Positions 26,440 to 36,800 of a stretch of DNA of 64,000 nucleotides are shown piece after piece. The stretch is from Acidobacteriota bacterium (GTDB lineage Bacteria > Acidobacteriota > Holophagae > Acanthopleuribacterales > Acanthopleuribacteraceae). The notes under the pieces were generated by a model. It saw nothing but the letters and a program-made list of their open reading frames with translations, ran no database searches and had not been told where the DNA came from. The DNA lies in the NCBI GenBank assembly GCA_020439745.1, contig JAGQSC010000027.1, positions 1 to 64,000 of the forward strand, given 5' to 3'. The first letter of the stretch is position 1. The number at the start of each line of letters is the position of its first letter. The translations under genes were made by a program, and so were the position numbers.

Positions 26440-27258
26440 ATGTTAAAACCGATTCCTGACTTTTTGTATGGTACTGCTTGGAAAGAGGAACGTACCGCCG
26501 ACCTGACTTTCCAGGCACTGCAAGCTGGGTTTCGCGGGATTGATACCGCCAATCAGCGAAGGCACTACCACGAAGCTGGTGTGGGTGAAGCACTGATGCG
26601 GGCCCGAGATCACGGCATCGGTCGAGAGGATCTGTTTCTTCAAACCAAGTTCACCTTTTTGGCGGGTCAGGACCATCGGCTACCTTACGATCGGCATGCA
26701 CCTATAACTCAGCAGGTGCAGCAATCGTTGAAACGTTCTCTGTTACACCTGCACACCGATTATCTGGACTCGTTTGTGTTGCACGGTCCGATGTATCGAC
26801 ACGGGCTGCATGATGCCGATTGGGAGGCATGGGATGCTATGACTCAGTTGAAGCAATCGGGAGTGGTTAGGCAAATTGGGCTCTCGAACGTTTCCGCCGG
26901 GCAACTTCAGGAACTGGTGGCGAATGCAGATGTACCGCCCAGCTACGTCCAGAATCGCTGTTTCGCAGCTTTGGGTTGGGACCGCGACGTACGTGCGCTG
27001 TGTGCGAACCATGACATTAAGTACCAGGGCTTTTCGTTGCTTACGGCCAATCTGAGGGAGATCCAACGTCCTCAAGTGATCGAGCTGGCTGAAAGACTTC
27101 GACTGTCTTTGCCCCAATTGGTGTTTGGCTATGCGTTCAGCGTGGGGATGGTCGCGTTGACCGGCACCAGTTCGCCGCAACATATGCGCGAGGATCTGCT
27201 CGCCAAACCGCTTGATGCAACTGATGCCGAAACGTTCGAGATATGGACGACGAAATAG
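26440..27258 (+). CDS. Aldo/keto reductase
   Basis: A 272-residue NADPH-dependent (alpha/beta)8-barrel oxidoreductase. The catalytic tetrad can be placed: Asp in RGIDTANQRRHYHE, Tyr in the same motif, Lys in LFLQTKFTF and His in SFVLHGPMY. The segment RQIGLSNVSAGQL and the nucleotide-site motif VALTGTSSPQHMREDL also fit. The spacing between Asp and Tyr is longer by about two residues than in most members, which may affect the substrate pocket. The physiological substrate is unknown. ATG 26440 lacks a clear ribosome binding site; an upstream in-frame start at 26422 is possible but unconserved. Confidence 0.87.
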   Translation: MLKPIPDFLYGTAWKEERTADLTFQALQAGFRGIDTANQRRHYHEAGVGEALMRARDHGIGREDLFLQTKFTFLAGQDHRLPYDRHAPITQQVQQSLKRSLLHLHTDYLDSFVLHGPMYRHGLHDADWEAWDAMTQLKQSGVVRQIGLSNVSAGQLQELVANADVPPSYVQNRCFAALGWDRDVRALCANHDIKYQGFSLLTANLREIQRPQVIELAERLRLSLPQLVFGYAFSVGMVALTGTSSPQHMREDLLAKPLDATDAETFEIWTTK

Positions 27259-27538
27259 CTGTTGCCTAACGATTGGTTGCGTCATGTTAGGTAGATCGTC
27301 GATACCCCAGCTTTATACGACCGCCACTCTTGTTGCCGTCTTGGCTGACAGCAACGATTTGAAGGTACGACCCTGAGCAAGGTAAAAATATGATTTCGCA
27401 GCCCTGATCCGGTTTCGGCACTTTCTTGTAACCTCCTTGAAATAAACAATGTAATGTTTTGCGTGTGTTTCAGGTTGTTGTTTACCCAAACCTGGTAGCG
27501 CCATTGCTCATGTGATCACCAAACGAGGCGGTGATTTC
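27259..27538. other. Intergenic stretch with a possible promoter
   Basis: No gene can be supported in these 280 bases. On the plus strand TTGTAA (27426-27431) and TGTAAT (27450-27455) with an 18-base spacer could be the promoter of the following membrane protein gene. A short inverted repeat (CCTAAC/GTTAGG) shortly after 27265 could be a weak hairpin behind the aldo/keto reductase gene, but it lacks a U-tract. Confidence 0.3.
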
Positions 27539-29035
27539 ATGGGCTGTGAACCAAGCAACTACACATATGTACGTTACCTACATAATCCAGCTACAAACAA
27601 CTTCATCTGGGCACCCAGCTTGGTGATGTTACTGGTTGGGTGTCTTTTTGTTCCGCTCTTAGGACCACATTACGACGAGTGCCTGATTTCCGTCGTGGCC
27701 CGAGGGCACGACGCTCAGTTGTTTAGGTGGCAGAACATCGGGGACTGGACCTTTCGCGTTATGCCCTACATGGGCGCCATGAAGGCATATCTATTCGCTC
27801 CCCTATTGCGTTTCTTTGAGCCAAGCATTTGGCTCCTTCGCATGCCCAGCCTGATCCTTGCCATCGTAGTGGTCTGGCTCTTTTCAACCGTCACACACCC
27901 AGCTTGTCGCGCTCGGTTTTCCTGGCTTTATGCCACCGACCCAACGGTCATTCTCCTGGCCGTCTTTGATTGGGGACCTACCACACTAATGACGCTACTT
28001 AAGACGGTTTTTCTTTGGATGTTTCTCAAGTCTTCGGCGAACGCACGGGGTCCGTTACTTGCTGTCATTGCGATTCTGGGCTTGTATGACAAGTCCAACT
28101 TCGTGTGGTTTCTTCTCGCCATGGCGTTTGCTGTGATGGTTCATCAACCGTGGCGTAGACGCATGATTGTACTGGTTGGTCATACATCGCCATGGGTGAT
28201 TCTTTTGACCGCTTTGACTTTTACCTGCATGAGTGTGTACCTTCTTTGGCCATCGCTTGACCCCACGTTGTTACTTCAGGGTGGCGATGTGGATGTGGGT
28301 CGCCGGTTTGTGGTGATCGGCGAGACGTTCACCGGCAGCGCATTGGCGCACCAACTTCTGGATTGCCAACTCCCTCTCCTGGGAATGAAGGGCTTGATAC
28401 TGGTAGCGGCAATGGTCGCGGCTGTCAAGCGGCCTGTCCGCGATCCGCACCTCCTATGGGGCGCCGTGGTACTGGTTCTTTTTCTGGCTACTGAGCGTGG
28501 GAAAGGACCTCATCACGTGTTCATGGCTTATCCGTTTCCCCTGCTCATCGCTGCACATGTTTGGGGCAAACGCATGACCCTACTTTGCGTGGCTATGAAC
28601 CTTTCCATACTTACTTGTTTTTATGGACACATGCGACAGGGCGACATCCGCCAGACTTGGGACCCCGCACTTCTTGAGGCGATCCAGTATGTCCGGGAAC
28701 AGGATCTCCCGATGGTGGCGGGTGATTGGGGGATCCAAACGGGGATGCACCTTTTCTTGGAAAACGACCAAATTGCCTTGCCCGATGACGACCTTTGGCG
28801 GGGTCAACAGCTTCCTGAGTCACTGCGAGACCAATCTTTCATACTCATTTCTTTCGTTTCGGGTCGCGAAGCTTTTCCTTCCCTTAGCAGCAGTCTGATT
28901 AAACGGTTGTCGAACACTCATGTGATCGAGCGTGAAAAAGTGATTTACGATCTGAAATCCCGTCCTATCCTGGTTTGCAGACGCGTTGTTGCCAGCCCTA
29001 ATAGGATCCTCCATGGCACTGTAAACATTTTTTGA
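27539..29035 (+). CDS. Polytopic membrane protein, GT-C glycosyltransferase-like
   Basis: 498 residues with about ten membrane segments. After the first segment comes the acidic loop GPHYDECLISVVARGHD, and the general layout (acidic first loop, many helices, short C-terminal soluble domain) matches GT-C glycosyltransferases of the GT39/ArnT type. The similarity is one of architecture; I see no decisive motif, so the call is tentative. ATG 27539 has GAGG ten bases upstream; the in-frame start at 27512 is an alternative. The stop is immediately followed by a cluster of small palindromes before the next gene. Confidence 0.6.
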   Translation: MGCEPSNYTYVRYLHNPATNNFIWAPSLVMLLVGCLFVPLLGPHYDECLISVVARGHDAQLFRWQNIGDWTFRVMPYMGAMKAYLFAPLLRFFEPSIWLLRMPSLILAIVVVWLFSTVTHPACRARFSWLYATDPTVILLAVFDWGPTTLMTLLKTVFLWMFLKSSANARGPLLAVIAILGLYDKSNFVWFLLAMAFAVMVHQPWRRRMIVLVGHTSPWVILLTALTFTCMSVYLLWPSLDPTLLLQGGDVDVGRRFVVIGETFTGSALAHQLLDCQLPLLGMKGLILVAAMVAAVKRPVRDPHLLWGAVVLVLFLATERGKGPHHVFMAYPFPLLIAAHVWGKRMTLLCVAMNLSILTCFYGHMRQGDIRQTWDPALLEAIQYVREQDLPMVAGDWGIQTGMHLFLENDQIALPDDDLWRGQQLPESLRDQSFILISFVSGREAFPSLSSSLIKRLSNTHVIEREKVIYDLKSRPILVCRRVVASPNRILHGTVNIF

Positions 29036-29085
29036 CATCATGTCGTATAAACTTGACATAAAGGGTGTCATCGAGGCATGATGCC
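29034..29085. promoter_or_regulatory. Cluster of three short palindromes with a TTGACA box
   Basis: Three inverted repeats occur within 52 bases upstream of the membrane protein/XRE pair: GACATcATGTC (29034-29044), TGACA-N7-TGTCA (29054-29070) and GGCATgATGCC (29075-29085). The second contains a perfect -35 box TTGACA (29053-29058); a poor -10 (CATGAT, 29077-29082) lies 18 bases on. The arrangement is what one expects of an operator bound by a dimeric repressor, and the XRE-type regulator encoded downstream is the natural candidate. Confidence 0.4.
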
Positions 29086-29118
29086 ATTGTTAAGTTTATT
29101 TTACATGGGAGGTCGGCC

Positions 29119-29835
29119 GTGAACTCAATATCAATCGTGGCATACGTGGGCGTGGCTAGCTGGGTCTTGGCGTGCTTGGCAGGTGTAGTTCGCCTCATAT
29201 GGATGTGGCTGAAGACGCGGCAAATGGAATATGTACTCTGGGGTGGTGCTCTGTTGATGCTGGCCATGGCGCCATGCATCTCACTGGTAGTCTATGCCAA
29301 CAGTACTTCTGATTCACCCACTTGGATGGGTGGCGTGGTTCAGATTGTGGCTGCCGTACTCTTGATGCTAGCGGGTCTGCGCCAGCGGAGTGTGAGGAAA
29401 TCGCCGGAAAAGATGTCGCAAAGCAGTTTTCGCGAGAAAAGCGACCTTTTGGTGTTGTTGAGTTTGTGCTGTGTATTCCTTGGGTACTATGCACTTTCGT
29501 GGAACTTATCGGCACCCGCCATGGTCCCTATTCTTGTGGGTGCCGTGGTGGTGTTGGTTGTGATCAACATTGTGGGGCATATCGCCTTGGCGGTGATGCA
29601 TGCACCCATGGATGAACTCAACGATGGACCTGATGAACGTGATTTGGGCGCGCGTCGCAGGGGATTGCGCCATGCCTATTACGTACTGGCTGTCGGAATC
29701 TGGATCATTCTGGGATTGGCTGTCTTTCAAGTATCTCAGTGGTCCATTGCCAACGTAGCGTTTGGGTTTATGGTCATCGGTGAAATCGTCAACTATGCGG
29801 GCCGCATGTACCATTATCGCTACGGGGTGACCTGA
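29119..29835 (+). CDS. Hypothetical membrane protein upstream of an XRE regulator
   Basis: 238 residues with six or so hydrophobic segments; family not recognised. The start is GTG 29119, preceded by GGGAGG at good spacing, and gives a first membrane helix beginning SIVAYVGVASWVLACLAGV. The central acidic/basic loop (MDELNDGPDERDLGARRRG) resembles the loop in DUF2178-like membrane proteins, which are often encoded next to small HTH regulators. Its stop overlaps the start of the XRE gene (ATGA), as in many membrane protein/XRE pairs, where the regulator controls the operon. Confidence 0.7.
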   Translation: MNSISIVAYVGVASWVLACLAGVVRLIWMWLKTRQMEYVLWGGALLMLAMAPCISLVVYANSTSDSPTWMGGVVQIVAAVLLMLAGLRQRSVRKSPEKMSQSSFREKSDLLVLLSLCCVFLGYYALSWNLSAPAMVPILVGAVVVLVVINIVGHIALAVMHAPMDELNDGPDERDLGARRRGLRHAYYVLAVGIWIILGLAVFQVSQWSIANVAFGFMVIGEIVNYAGRMYHYRYGVT

Positions 29836-30059
29836 TGGCGAGGTCCAAGAGCCGCGTGGAAAACCGGGTCCGCGAGTTGCGATTCTCGCATGGGGCAATG
29901 ACTCAAGAGCAGTTGGCTAATGCCATCGGTGTGAGCCGTCAAACTGTTATTGCCATGGAACAAGGGCGGTTTTGCCCCTCATTAGAGTCAGCGCTCAAAA
30001 TAGGCAGAGTATTCAACGTTCCGTTAGAGGAAATTTTTCAATTGATTGAGGGTCAGTGA
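29835..30059 (+). CDS. Small XRE-family transcriptional regulator
   Basis: 74 residues consisting almost only of a Cro/C1-type helix-turn-helix: MTQEQLANAIGVSRQTVIAM, then EQGRFCPSLESALKIGRVFN and PLEEIFQLIEG. This is the YozG/YgzD type of minimal regulator. Translationally coupled to the membrane protein upstream. It probably binds near the palindromes at 29034-29085 and represses its own operon; this is inferred from the arrangement, not shown. Confidence 0.88.
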   Translation: MARSKSRVENRVRELRFSHGAMTQEQLANAIGVSRQTVIAMEQGRFCPSLESALKIGRVFNVPLEEIFQLIEGQ

Positions 30060-30108
30060 AGCTAAGATTGGATATGTGTCGTTAAATGGCGCTTAGGGGG
30101 CAGAAATC

Positions 30109-31041
30109 TTGGCGCAACAACCCATCGTCACGGTGGTGACCGCAACCTACAACCGCTCAAATGTCCTTGCCTACACCATTCGGTCGGTGTTGGCGCAGAC
30201 ATTTCCCGATTGGGAACTGTGGGTGATTGGTGATTGCTGCACAGACGACACAGAAACAGTTGTGAAGCTTTTCAATGATCCGCGTATCCATTTCGTCAAT
30301 CTACCTCAGAACATTGGCGAGCAGTCGGGGCCCAACAACGAGGGCATGCGACGAGCCCGCGGGTCCTATATCGCTTTTTTGAACCACGATGATCTTTGGT
30401 ATCCCGACCATCTTGAGCGACTTGTGAACCTAATCGAAAACCAGGGTGCCGATTTGGTGTTTGCACCCACGCAACGTGAATCTCCGGGCGAGCCTCGCCG
30501 ATATTACGGTTCCGTCCCCAAAGGACGTTATCAACCGGGAACGGGCGTTCCGGCATCTAGCTGGCTTTTTCGTGCTGACTTATTTGAGCGGGTGGGTCCG
30601 TGGCGTTTTTACCGCGAATTGCGCAATATTCCCTCTCAGGACTGGCTGTTCCGAGCTTGGAGGAGCGGCTGCAAACTGATGGGATCTCGCGTTCCAGGAT
30701 TGATCTCCTTTGTGTCGGGTACTCGACCGGGTTGTTATGCCGATCGCCATGAACATGAACAGCGCCATTGGTGGCAACGAATCCAGACGGAGCCAGACCT
30801 GCGCGACCAGTTGTTTCAAGCGTATCAAACAGAAGTCGGTCTTCATCCTCGTAAGTGGAAGCAGACAGCAATAAGGCTGTTTCGATACCTGGTCATGAAG
30901 GCGAAGAGCGGTTGGAGTTATGCGACCAGGATTGACCCTAAGCCATGGATCGCTAGGCTAAAGCGCGAAAAGCCTGGACAATTCATTGACACACTGAGAC
31001 ATATCCGTGGATTGTCGCCAAAGGAACACCGTGAACGATAA
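30109..31041 (+). CDS. GT2 family glycosyltransferase
   Basis: 310 residues. The GT-A core shows IVTVVTATYNRSNVLAYTIR, the nucleotide-sugar motif LWVIGDCCTDDT, NIGEQSGPNNEGMRRARG and the metal-binding FLNHDDLWYP. The C-terminal 100 residues are basic and probably peripheral to the membrane. The start appears to be TTG 30109, with a G-rich ribosome site (GGGGG) about ten bases upstream. The next gene begins inside its 3' end, so the two are cotranscribed. Specificity unknown; it is an isolated glycosyltransferase distant from the main polysaccharide string. Confidence 0.87.
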   Translation: MAQQPIVTVVTATYNRSNVLAYTIRSVLAQTFPDWELWVIGDCCTDDTETVVKLFNDPRIHFVNLPQNIGEQSGPNNEGMRRARGSYIAFLNHDDLWYPDHLERLVNLIENQGADLVFAPTQRESPGEPRRYYGSVPKGRYQPGTGVPASSWLFRADLFERVGPWRFYRELRNIPSQDWLFRAWRSGCKLMGSRVPGLISFVSGTRPGCYADRHEHEQRHWWQRIQTEPDLRDQLFQAYQTEVGLHPRKWKQTAIRLFRYLVMKAKSGWSYATRIDPKPWIARLKREKPGQFIDTLRHIRGLSPKEHRER

Positions 31042-31552
31042 GCATGTTGAGCCTGTGAAGGACAAACAGAGTGTCACCCAAGATTGGATGCCCCTCCAGT
31101 CACTCATCGATGGTGTGTTATGGCGTGAGGTAAAACATGTGTGCCGACCATCTGGAGGCGTGTTGACCGAACTGTTTCGGCGTGATTGGTTCGATGATCC
31201 TCACGAGATTGATCAGGTATTTCAAAATCTATTGGAACCGGGCCAGATCAGCGGCTGGCATATGCATGCACACACTACAGATCGCCTTTTCGTGTATCTC
31301 GGCACGATGCATGTGGTGTTGTTTGATGGTCGCGAGGAGAGTCCATCCCACCAGGTCACTAATGAGTTCTGCATGGGAACTTTGAGACCGGGACTACTGG
31401 TGGTGCCGCCTGGGGTTTGGCATGCCGTCAAGAATATCTGCAGTTCGCCAGCAGCACTTCTCAACATGGTGGATCACGCCTATCACTATCACGATCCCGA
31501 CCATTGGCGACTGCCGTTGACTACTGAATTGATTCCGTTTAGGTTTCCCTAA
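31031..31552 (+). CDS. RmlC-like cupin, dTDP-4-dehydrorhamnose 3,5-epimerase-related
   Basis: 173 residues of cupin fold related to dTDP-4-dehydrorhamnose 3,5-epimerase. Typical features are ISGWHMHAHTTDRLFVYLG with the histidines of the first cupin motif, VNEF-like TNEFCMGTLRPGLLVVPPGV, then WHAVKNICS and AYHYHDPDHWRLP. It is shorter and less canonical than RmlC proper, so it may act on another sugar nucleotide or be a pseudoenzyme. The GTG at 31031 lies within the end of the GT2 gene and follows AAGGA. Together the pair suggests a modified deoxysugar. Confidence 0.75.
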   Translation: MNDKHVEPVKDKQSVTQDWMPLQSLIDGVLWREVKHVCRPSGGVLTELFRRDWFDDPHEIDQVFQNLLEPGQISGWHMHAHTTDRLFVYLGTMHVVLFDGREESPSHQVTNEFCMGTLRPGLLVVPPGVWHAVKNICSSPAALLNMVDHAYHYHDPDHWRLPLTTELIPFRFP

Positions 31553-31576
31553 ACGTCGATAAGAAGTAGAAGATTG

Positions 31577-31605
31577 TTTTCAGATGAGTGTGCGTCTTTT
31601 ATGAT
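31577..31605 (+). promoter_or_regulatory. Candidate promoter placed for a leaderless message
   Basis: TTTTCA (31577-31582) and TATGAT (31600-31605) with a 17-base spacer. The -10 box ends only five bases before the ATG at 31611 and no ribosome binding site is present, so transcription would begin about at the start codon. Confidence 0.35.
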
Positions 31606-31610
31606 CCAGT

Positions 31611-33755
31611 ATGCGCTTCCGATTTGACGACTTCGAATTTGACTCAGAAGAGAGCCGACTCACGGTCAATGGCGAGGACGTGAATCTGCGTCCCCAAGTG
31701 GCACAAGTACTCCATGAGCTCCTTAACACCTATCCAAAAACGCTTACCAAGGATCAGTTGACCGAATCGGTCTGGTCCGACACTTTTGTTAGCGACCAGA
31801 GCATTGCCCTGTGTGTGAGCGAGTTGCGCAAGGCGTTGGGCGACGATACCCGTAACCCACGGTTTATTCGAACGGTACCTAAACGCGGATACCAATGGAT
31901 TTTCCCCCTTGATGAACGTTCACAAACCGATGGCCAGATCCAGATCATTGTGCCTCGACCCAAGCGGTCTCGAGCTGTTCCTTGGCCAGCGATCGTCGCG
32001 CTTGGTCTATTGTTCATCGTGATTGGGTCCTTTCTGCCACGAGACAAGCACAAACCTGAGACGCCCAAGCCCACTTTTGCCACGGTGGAAGGGCGGGTGG
32101 TATTGCTTCCGTTTGAAAACAAGACCGGGGAAACCGATTTGGATTGGCTCAGTTACGGCTTATCGGATATGGTTCGAGGTACGCTTGAAACATCGCCGGT
32201 ACTTCACACCGTGCCCTTGACCGACGTGCAATCGGCGCAGCAACTCGAGAACCTGCCTGACCTCAATGCTACAAACATCGAATACACCACTTGGTGCCAG
32301 TATTTTCGCAGTCAATATCTAGTCCGTACTCAGGTAACGCGTGTTTCAGGTGAGTTCCGGTTTGATTGCCAGATCTATGTGGCATCCGGCTCACAATCAA
32401 AAAGAGTGGTGCAGGCAGACACACTTTTGCAAGGTGGTGAACGACTTGCAGAAATGCTCCATGCCCGCTTTGCGCCCACCCAACCGATACGGGAGTTCAT
32501 CGATCAATACACCGATGATCCCTACCTCAATCTGACATTTGCGACAGGGTTGCACCGCAGTGCATTGGAAGGTCCGGCAGTCGGAACGCCTTACTTTGAA
32601 ACCTGTGTCAAAGAGCGACCTGATTTCGGTTGGGCTCGCTATTACCTGGCCAAGTGCTTACGCTTAACCGGGGAACGGGCACGTGCGGAGACGGAGTTAC
32701 AGGTACTCTTGGACCAGACCGAAGGCTCAGAATCGCTGATGAGGGCGCATGCTCTGGGTCTTCAATCGGTGTTGCGATTTGACGCCTTTGATATTGCGGG
32801 CTCGCGGCAACTGATACTGGAGTGCCAACCACTTTTTCAGAAAAATCAGGCGATGGTGGATTACGCCAAGACGGTGGGGCAATTGGGTTACTTGGATTAC
32901 GCCGAGGGTCAGTATCCCTCCGCAATTGAACGGCTCAAGAAATGCCTCGACCTTGTGCGCGAAGTGGGCGATCCATTGACGGAAGCGAATGTGCTCAACA
33001 ATCTTGGCATGGTGCACTCATCGGCAGACGACGAACAATCGGCGGTTAGCTATTTCGATGCAGCATTGGTCATTTTCAAGAAAGTGGGGAGCAAACCGGG
33101 AACTGCTTTGATGACAGGTAATATGGGCGCGATTTCGCTCGATTCCGGGTACATTGAGAAGGCACGCGCCTATCTAAATGAAGGACTTGACCTGTACCGC
33201 AGTTTGGGGGACCAACATGGCCTCTGCCGGCTGCTCTTGAACATGACGATTCTGAAAGCGACAGATCAGGACTTGGTAAGCGCGATCTCCTTTGGCCAGG
33301 AGGGTATGCTCTTAGCCCGCGAAATCGAAGTGGACTACATGGAAGGTCAGTTTGCATTTACCCTCATCCGACTTTTGGCGGATGCGAAACGACTCGATGA
33401 ATGTCAATCGTTAGGCTCTGAGGTCGCCCCGCTTATTGCTGCCATGAAATATGACGAAGTGACCGATCGGTTCCTTGCTGCGCGAGCCTACGGCTCGATG
33501 CGTGCGGGCGATCTCACGCGTGCCAAGTCATATTTGGAGCAGGCGAGTCCTTCTTTTCGTGAGAATCACTTTGTTGCTCTTTACACCAAGGCACTCATGT
33601 CTCTTGAAGAAGGCGACAAAGTGCGTGCTCTGGATTTCATGGACCAGACAATCGAGGCGGCGCGTACTGGTTGGAAGGATGTCTTCGGCCAGATACGAAA
33701 TGCCATTGAAAGGGACGAAGCCCTGCCGACAGTGAGTGTCGTGACCTACAACTAA
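31611..33755 (+). CDS. CadC-like membrane-bound winged-helix regulator with TPR sensor region
   Basis: 714 residues. Residues 1-100 are an OmpR/CadC-type winged helix (LTVNGEDVNLRPQVAQVL, then SDQSIALCVSELRKALGDD and FIRTVPKRGYQW). A single membrane helix lies at about 123-142. The outer part starts with a segment resembling TolB/FlgO-like domains (GRVVLLPFENKTGETDLDWL) and continues with about eight TPR-like repeats from residue 330 onward (for example EAQVLNNLGMVHSSADDE-like motifs around 33000). It has no kinase or receiver domain, so it should be a one-component regulator that senses outside and binds DNA inside. The neighbouring 2066-residue protein gene is a plausible target. Confidence 0.85.
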   Translation: MRFRFDDFEFDSEESRLTVNGEDVNLRPQVAQVLHELLNTYPKTLTKDQLTESVWSDTFVSDQSIALCVSELRKALGDDTRNPRFIRTVPKRGYQWIFPLDERSQTDGQIQIIVPRPKRSRAVPWPAIVALGLLFIVIGSFLPRDKHKPETPKPTFATVEGRVVLLPFENKTGETDLDWLSYGLSDMVRGTLETSPVLHTVPLTDVQSAQQLENLPDLNATNIEYTTWCQYFRSQYLVRTQVTRVSGEFRFDCQIYVASGSQSKRVVQADTLLQGGERLAEMLHARFAPTQPIREFIDQYTDDPYLNLTFATGLHRSALEGPAVGTPYFETCVKERPDFGWARYYLAKCLRLTGERARAETELQVLLDQTEGSESLMRAHALGLQSVLRFDAFDIAGSRQLILECQPLFQKNQAMVDYAKTVGQLGYLDYAEGQYPSAIERLKKCLDLVREVGDPLTEANVLNNLGMVHSSADDEQSAVSYFDAALVIFKKVGSKPGTALMTGNMGAISLDSGYIEKARAYLNEGLDLYRSLGDQHGLCRLLLNMTILKATDQDLVSAISFGQEGMLLAREIEVDYMEGQFAFTLIRLLADAKRLDECQSLGSEVAPLIAAMKYDEVTDRFLAARAYGSMRAGDLTRAKSYLEQASPSFRENHFVALYTKALMSLEEGDKVRALDFMDQTIEAARTGWKDVFGQIRNAIERDEALPTVSVVTYN

Positions 33756-33863
33756 CCGTCTGTTCTAGAGACATTTAAGATTTTTCTGATGTTTTTCTTA
33801 TGACTTAAGTCCGCATGGAGCCTTACCGTCCAGGGTACAAACCCGAACCAAACTGGAGGACCC

Positions 33864-36800
33864 ATGTACCGATTCATGGCATTCGTGATGCTGTTATGGA
33901 CTGCCTGTCACGCTGTAGGCCAATGTGGTTTTAATGGATGTGATGCGGTCACAGCGGCTGGCCTAAGAGGCGTGCTTTCGGATTGGCCAACTCACCTTGA
34001 CTGCAATGGCGACACCTCCAGTGACATGCGGGACCTAGTGTGTTTGATGGATCAGGTACCCGGATTGAGTCCGCCTGTGTTGCAGCCCATTGGCGATCGA
34101 TTGGTGACATTTGACTACAACCTCCAGTTTACGGTTCAGGCTATGGATCCCAACGGCGATCTATTGACCTATGGGGTGGAAGGTCTGCCCACGGGTGCCA
34201 GTTTCAATCCGTCAACTCAGCTGTTTGATTTCGCGCCACTTGAGCAAGACCTTGGCGAGTACTTATTAGACTTCTGGGTGGATGACGGCTTTTATCGGGT
34301 CCATGAACAGGTACAAATCACCGTGAAGGGCCTGACGAAGCTGGTCTCTACCTCTCCTTTTCACCAGGAAGAATCGGTCGCTGTGACACGTGAGACCCGC
34401 ATTCAGTTTGATTACCCCATCGATCCTGCAAGTGTGACTGCTTCCAATGTCCAAGCCACGTTTGCCGCTACGTCGCTACCTAGCTGGCGCCACATATCTG
34501 ACGATAGACGGGTGGTCACACTTTTCTATACCGATCCACTGCCTGCCAGCGCATTAATCCGCGTTTCAGTGGATGGGGACACGTTGCTCGACAGTGAGGG
34601 GATCGCACCGGATCTGGATGGAGATGGCATACCGGGTGGCCTTTACGAGATCGATTTTGAGACGCTCTCCTTGACGCCGTTGACTGGCACTTCGGTAACA
34701 GGTCGTGTTTTTGCCTCAGAGCCTGCGCTTGGTGAGTCAGGGGGACCACCGCTTGATGTGCCTCTGGAAGGCGTCAAGATCACGATTGACGGGTTGGAAT
34801 CGACCCATTTCACCTACACAGATGCCTCGGGCAACTTCACACTTGAGCCCGTTCCTGCGGGTCGATTCTTTGTCCATATTGACGGGCATACCGTGATGAC
34901 CGCCGAAATAGGTGGTGTACCCACGCCCACAACCTTTCCGGGGGGTCCCTATTATCCCTTTGTAGGGAAGGCTTGGACGGGGCATGCGGGTTTGGATACG
35001 AATGTGGGAGATGTGCACCTTCCGTTGGTTTTGCCAGGAACATTGCAGTCTGTGAGTGAGACGCAGCCAACAACCATTCACTTCCCGCAAGCCGTTGTGG
35101 ATCTTCATCCCGAGTGGGCGGATGTATCCATAACGGTTCCGGCCAACTCGCTGTTTGCCAATGATGGAACCACAGGTGGCATGGTGGGGATTGCTCCGGT
35201 AGATCCCCAAAGATTGCCTGGACAATTGCCTCCGGATCTGAACCCCGCCATTGTGATCACGGTTCAAACCAACGGGCCTAGTAACTTCAGCACACCCGCA
35301 CCTGTTTGCTTTCCCAACCTTCCCGACCCTCAATCAGGCATGCTTGCGGGTCCGGGTACAGCCATGGCACTGCTGAGTTTCAACCATGACTCGGGCCGGT
35401 GGGACCATGTGGGTACAGCCACCGTCAATCAGGACGGAACCATGGTGTGCTCAGACGAAGGTGTGGGCATCACGGCGCCAGGATGGCACCTCTCGGTACC
35501 TTGTAGTCCAACCAAACTGCACAACCCCAAGTACCAGTGCCGGAAAGACTGCGCCTTGTCGATTGTGTGGGGCATCATTGACTGCGCTTTGAGTTTTATT
35601 CCGGGAAGCGGCATCCTTCGTTGTGCCCTGGGCATTGTGCTCTCAGCGGTCCAGATAGCCCGCGACTGCCTGAACGATCCGGCCTCTGCTGGCTGCGTGA
35701 TTTCAGCCATCGCCAATTTTCTGTCGATCCTATCTGCGGAATGTTTGGGGGCCATGGCACACAATATACCTGCGTTGGGACAGATACTCGCCTGTGGCGG
35801 GGGTGCAGCGGGTGCAATTGCCGCGTGTTCCTGTCTCGTCGACAAGGGTGGCGAACCTTGGCAGCCTCGAATTGATGCAGAGTTGGCCTTTTTCAGTGCT
35901 TACCACGACTATGCATTGGAGGTATTGGGGGACCCCGTATGGACCTCTCTGGACCCCAACGATACCGACCATTTTGTGTCGCGGGCCCAAACCACTGAAA
36001 TCCTGGAGACCATTTTCAGTGCCGCAACCAATGGCATCGATACCAGTGAAGCGGCGGCGATCTTGGCCCTTCCTCGGCCAAGCGATATTACCGCAGTAGA
36101 TGTTCAGGCATTGATCGACCGATTCAATTTGACGCTAGACCTTTGGGGTCAGGGCATCTTTACCCATGCGCAAGCGGGTACCATAGCGTTTATCGACCGC
36201 GACGCGTTGATGGCTGACCTCGATCAGATCGAAACCATGATTCAAGACTTGCAAGCGATGAGCATTGACGAATTCGACTTGACCGAGCCAGGCGAACAAT
36301 ATGCGGCCTTCGCCAATGAGGAATTGGATGATCCTGAAGAACTGGATCCCAAGGGCGTGTTTTACCGACTAAGCGCGCGCCCCTTAGAGGATGTGTTGAC
36401 GCCGCCTCCCAACTTTGGTCAGTTACAGAGCGGAGGGGCATCTGGAATCGTGACCTTGAGGCCCAAGACACCTTTTGACATGGCCTACTACGATCCGGTC
36501 CGCCAATCCTACAACCATCGTTTTATCTATTCGAATGCGAATGGCGTGGAAACACCGATGCCCGTCACCAGTTTGTATGCACTCCCAGAACTGGATGGCA
36601 GTGTGAGTGCCGAGGATTTGGATGGAGACCTGTTACACAATCTGGCCGAGTCAGTGGTAGGAACAGACCCCATGAACCCGGATACCGATGGTGACGGCAT
36701 CGAAGATGGCGTTGAAGTGGATTTTGGTTTGAACCCATTGGACGGGTTGCTCCTGAACCTGGGTGTCGTTTTTCAGGTCAACACGGTTGATGCACAAGAT

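Noticed and set aside
27313-27504. Small minus-strand open frame in the gap after the aldo/keto reductase
   Set aside because: No ribosome site, no recognisable domain, and composition unlike its neighbours.
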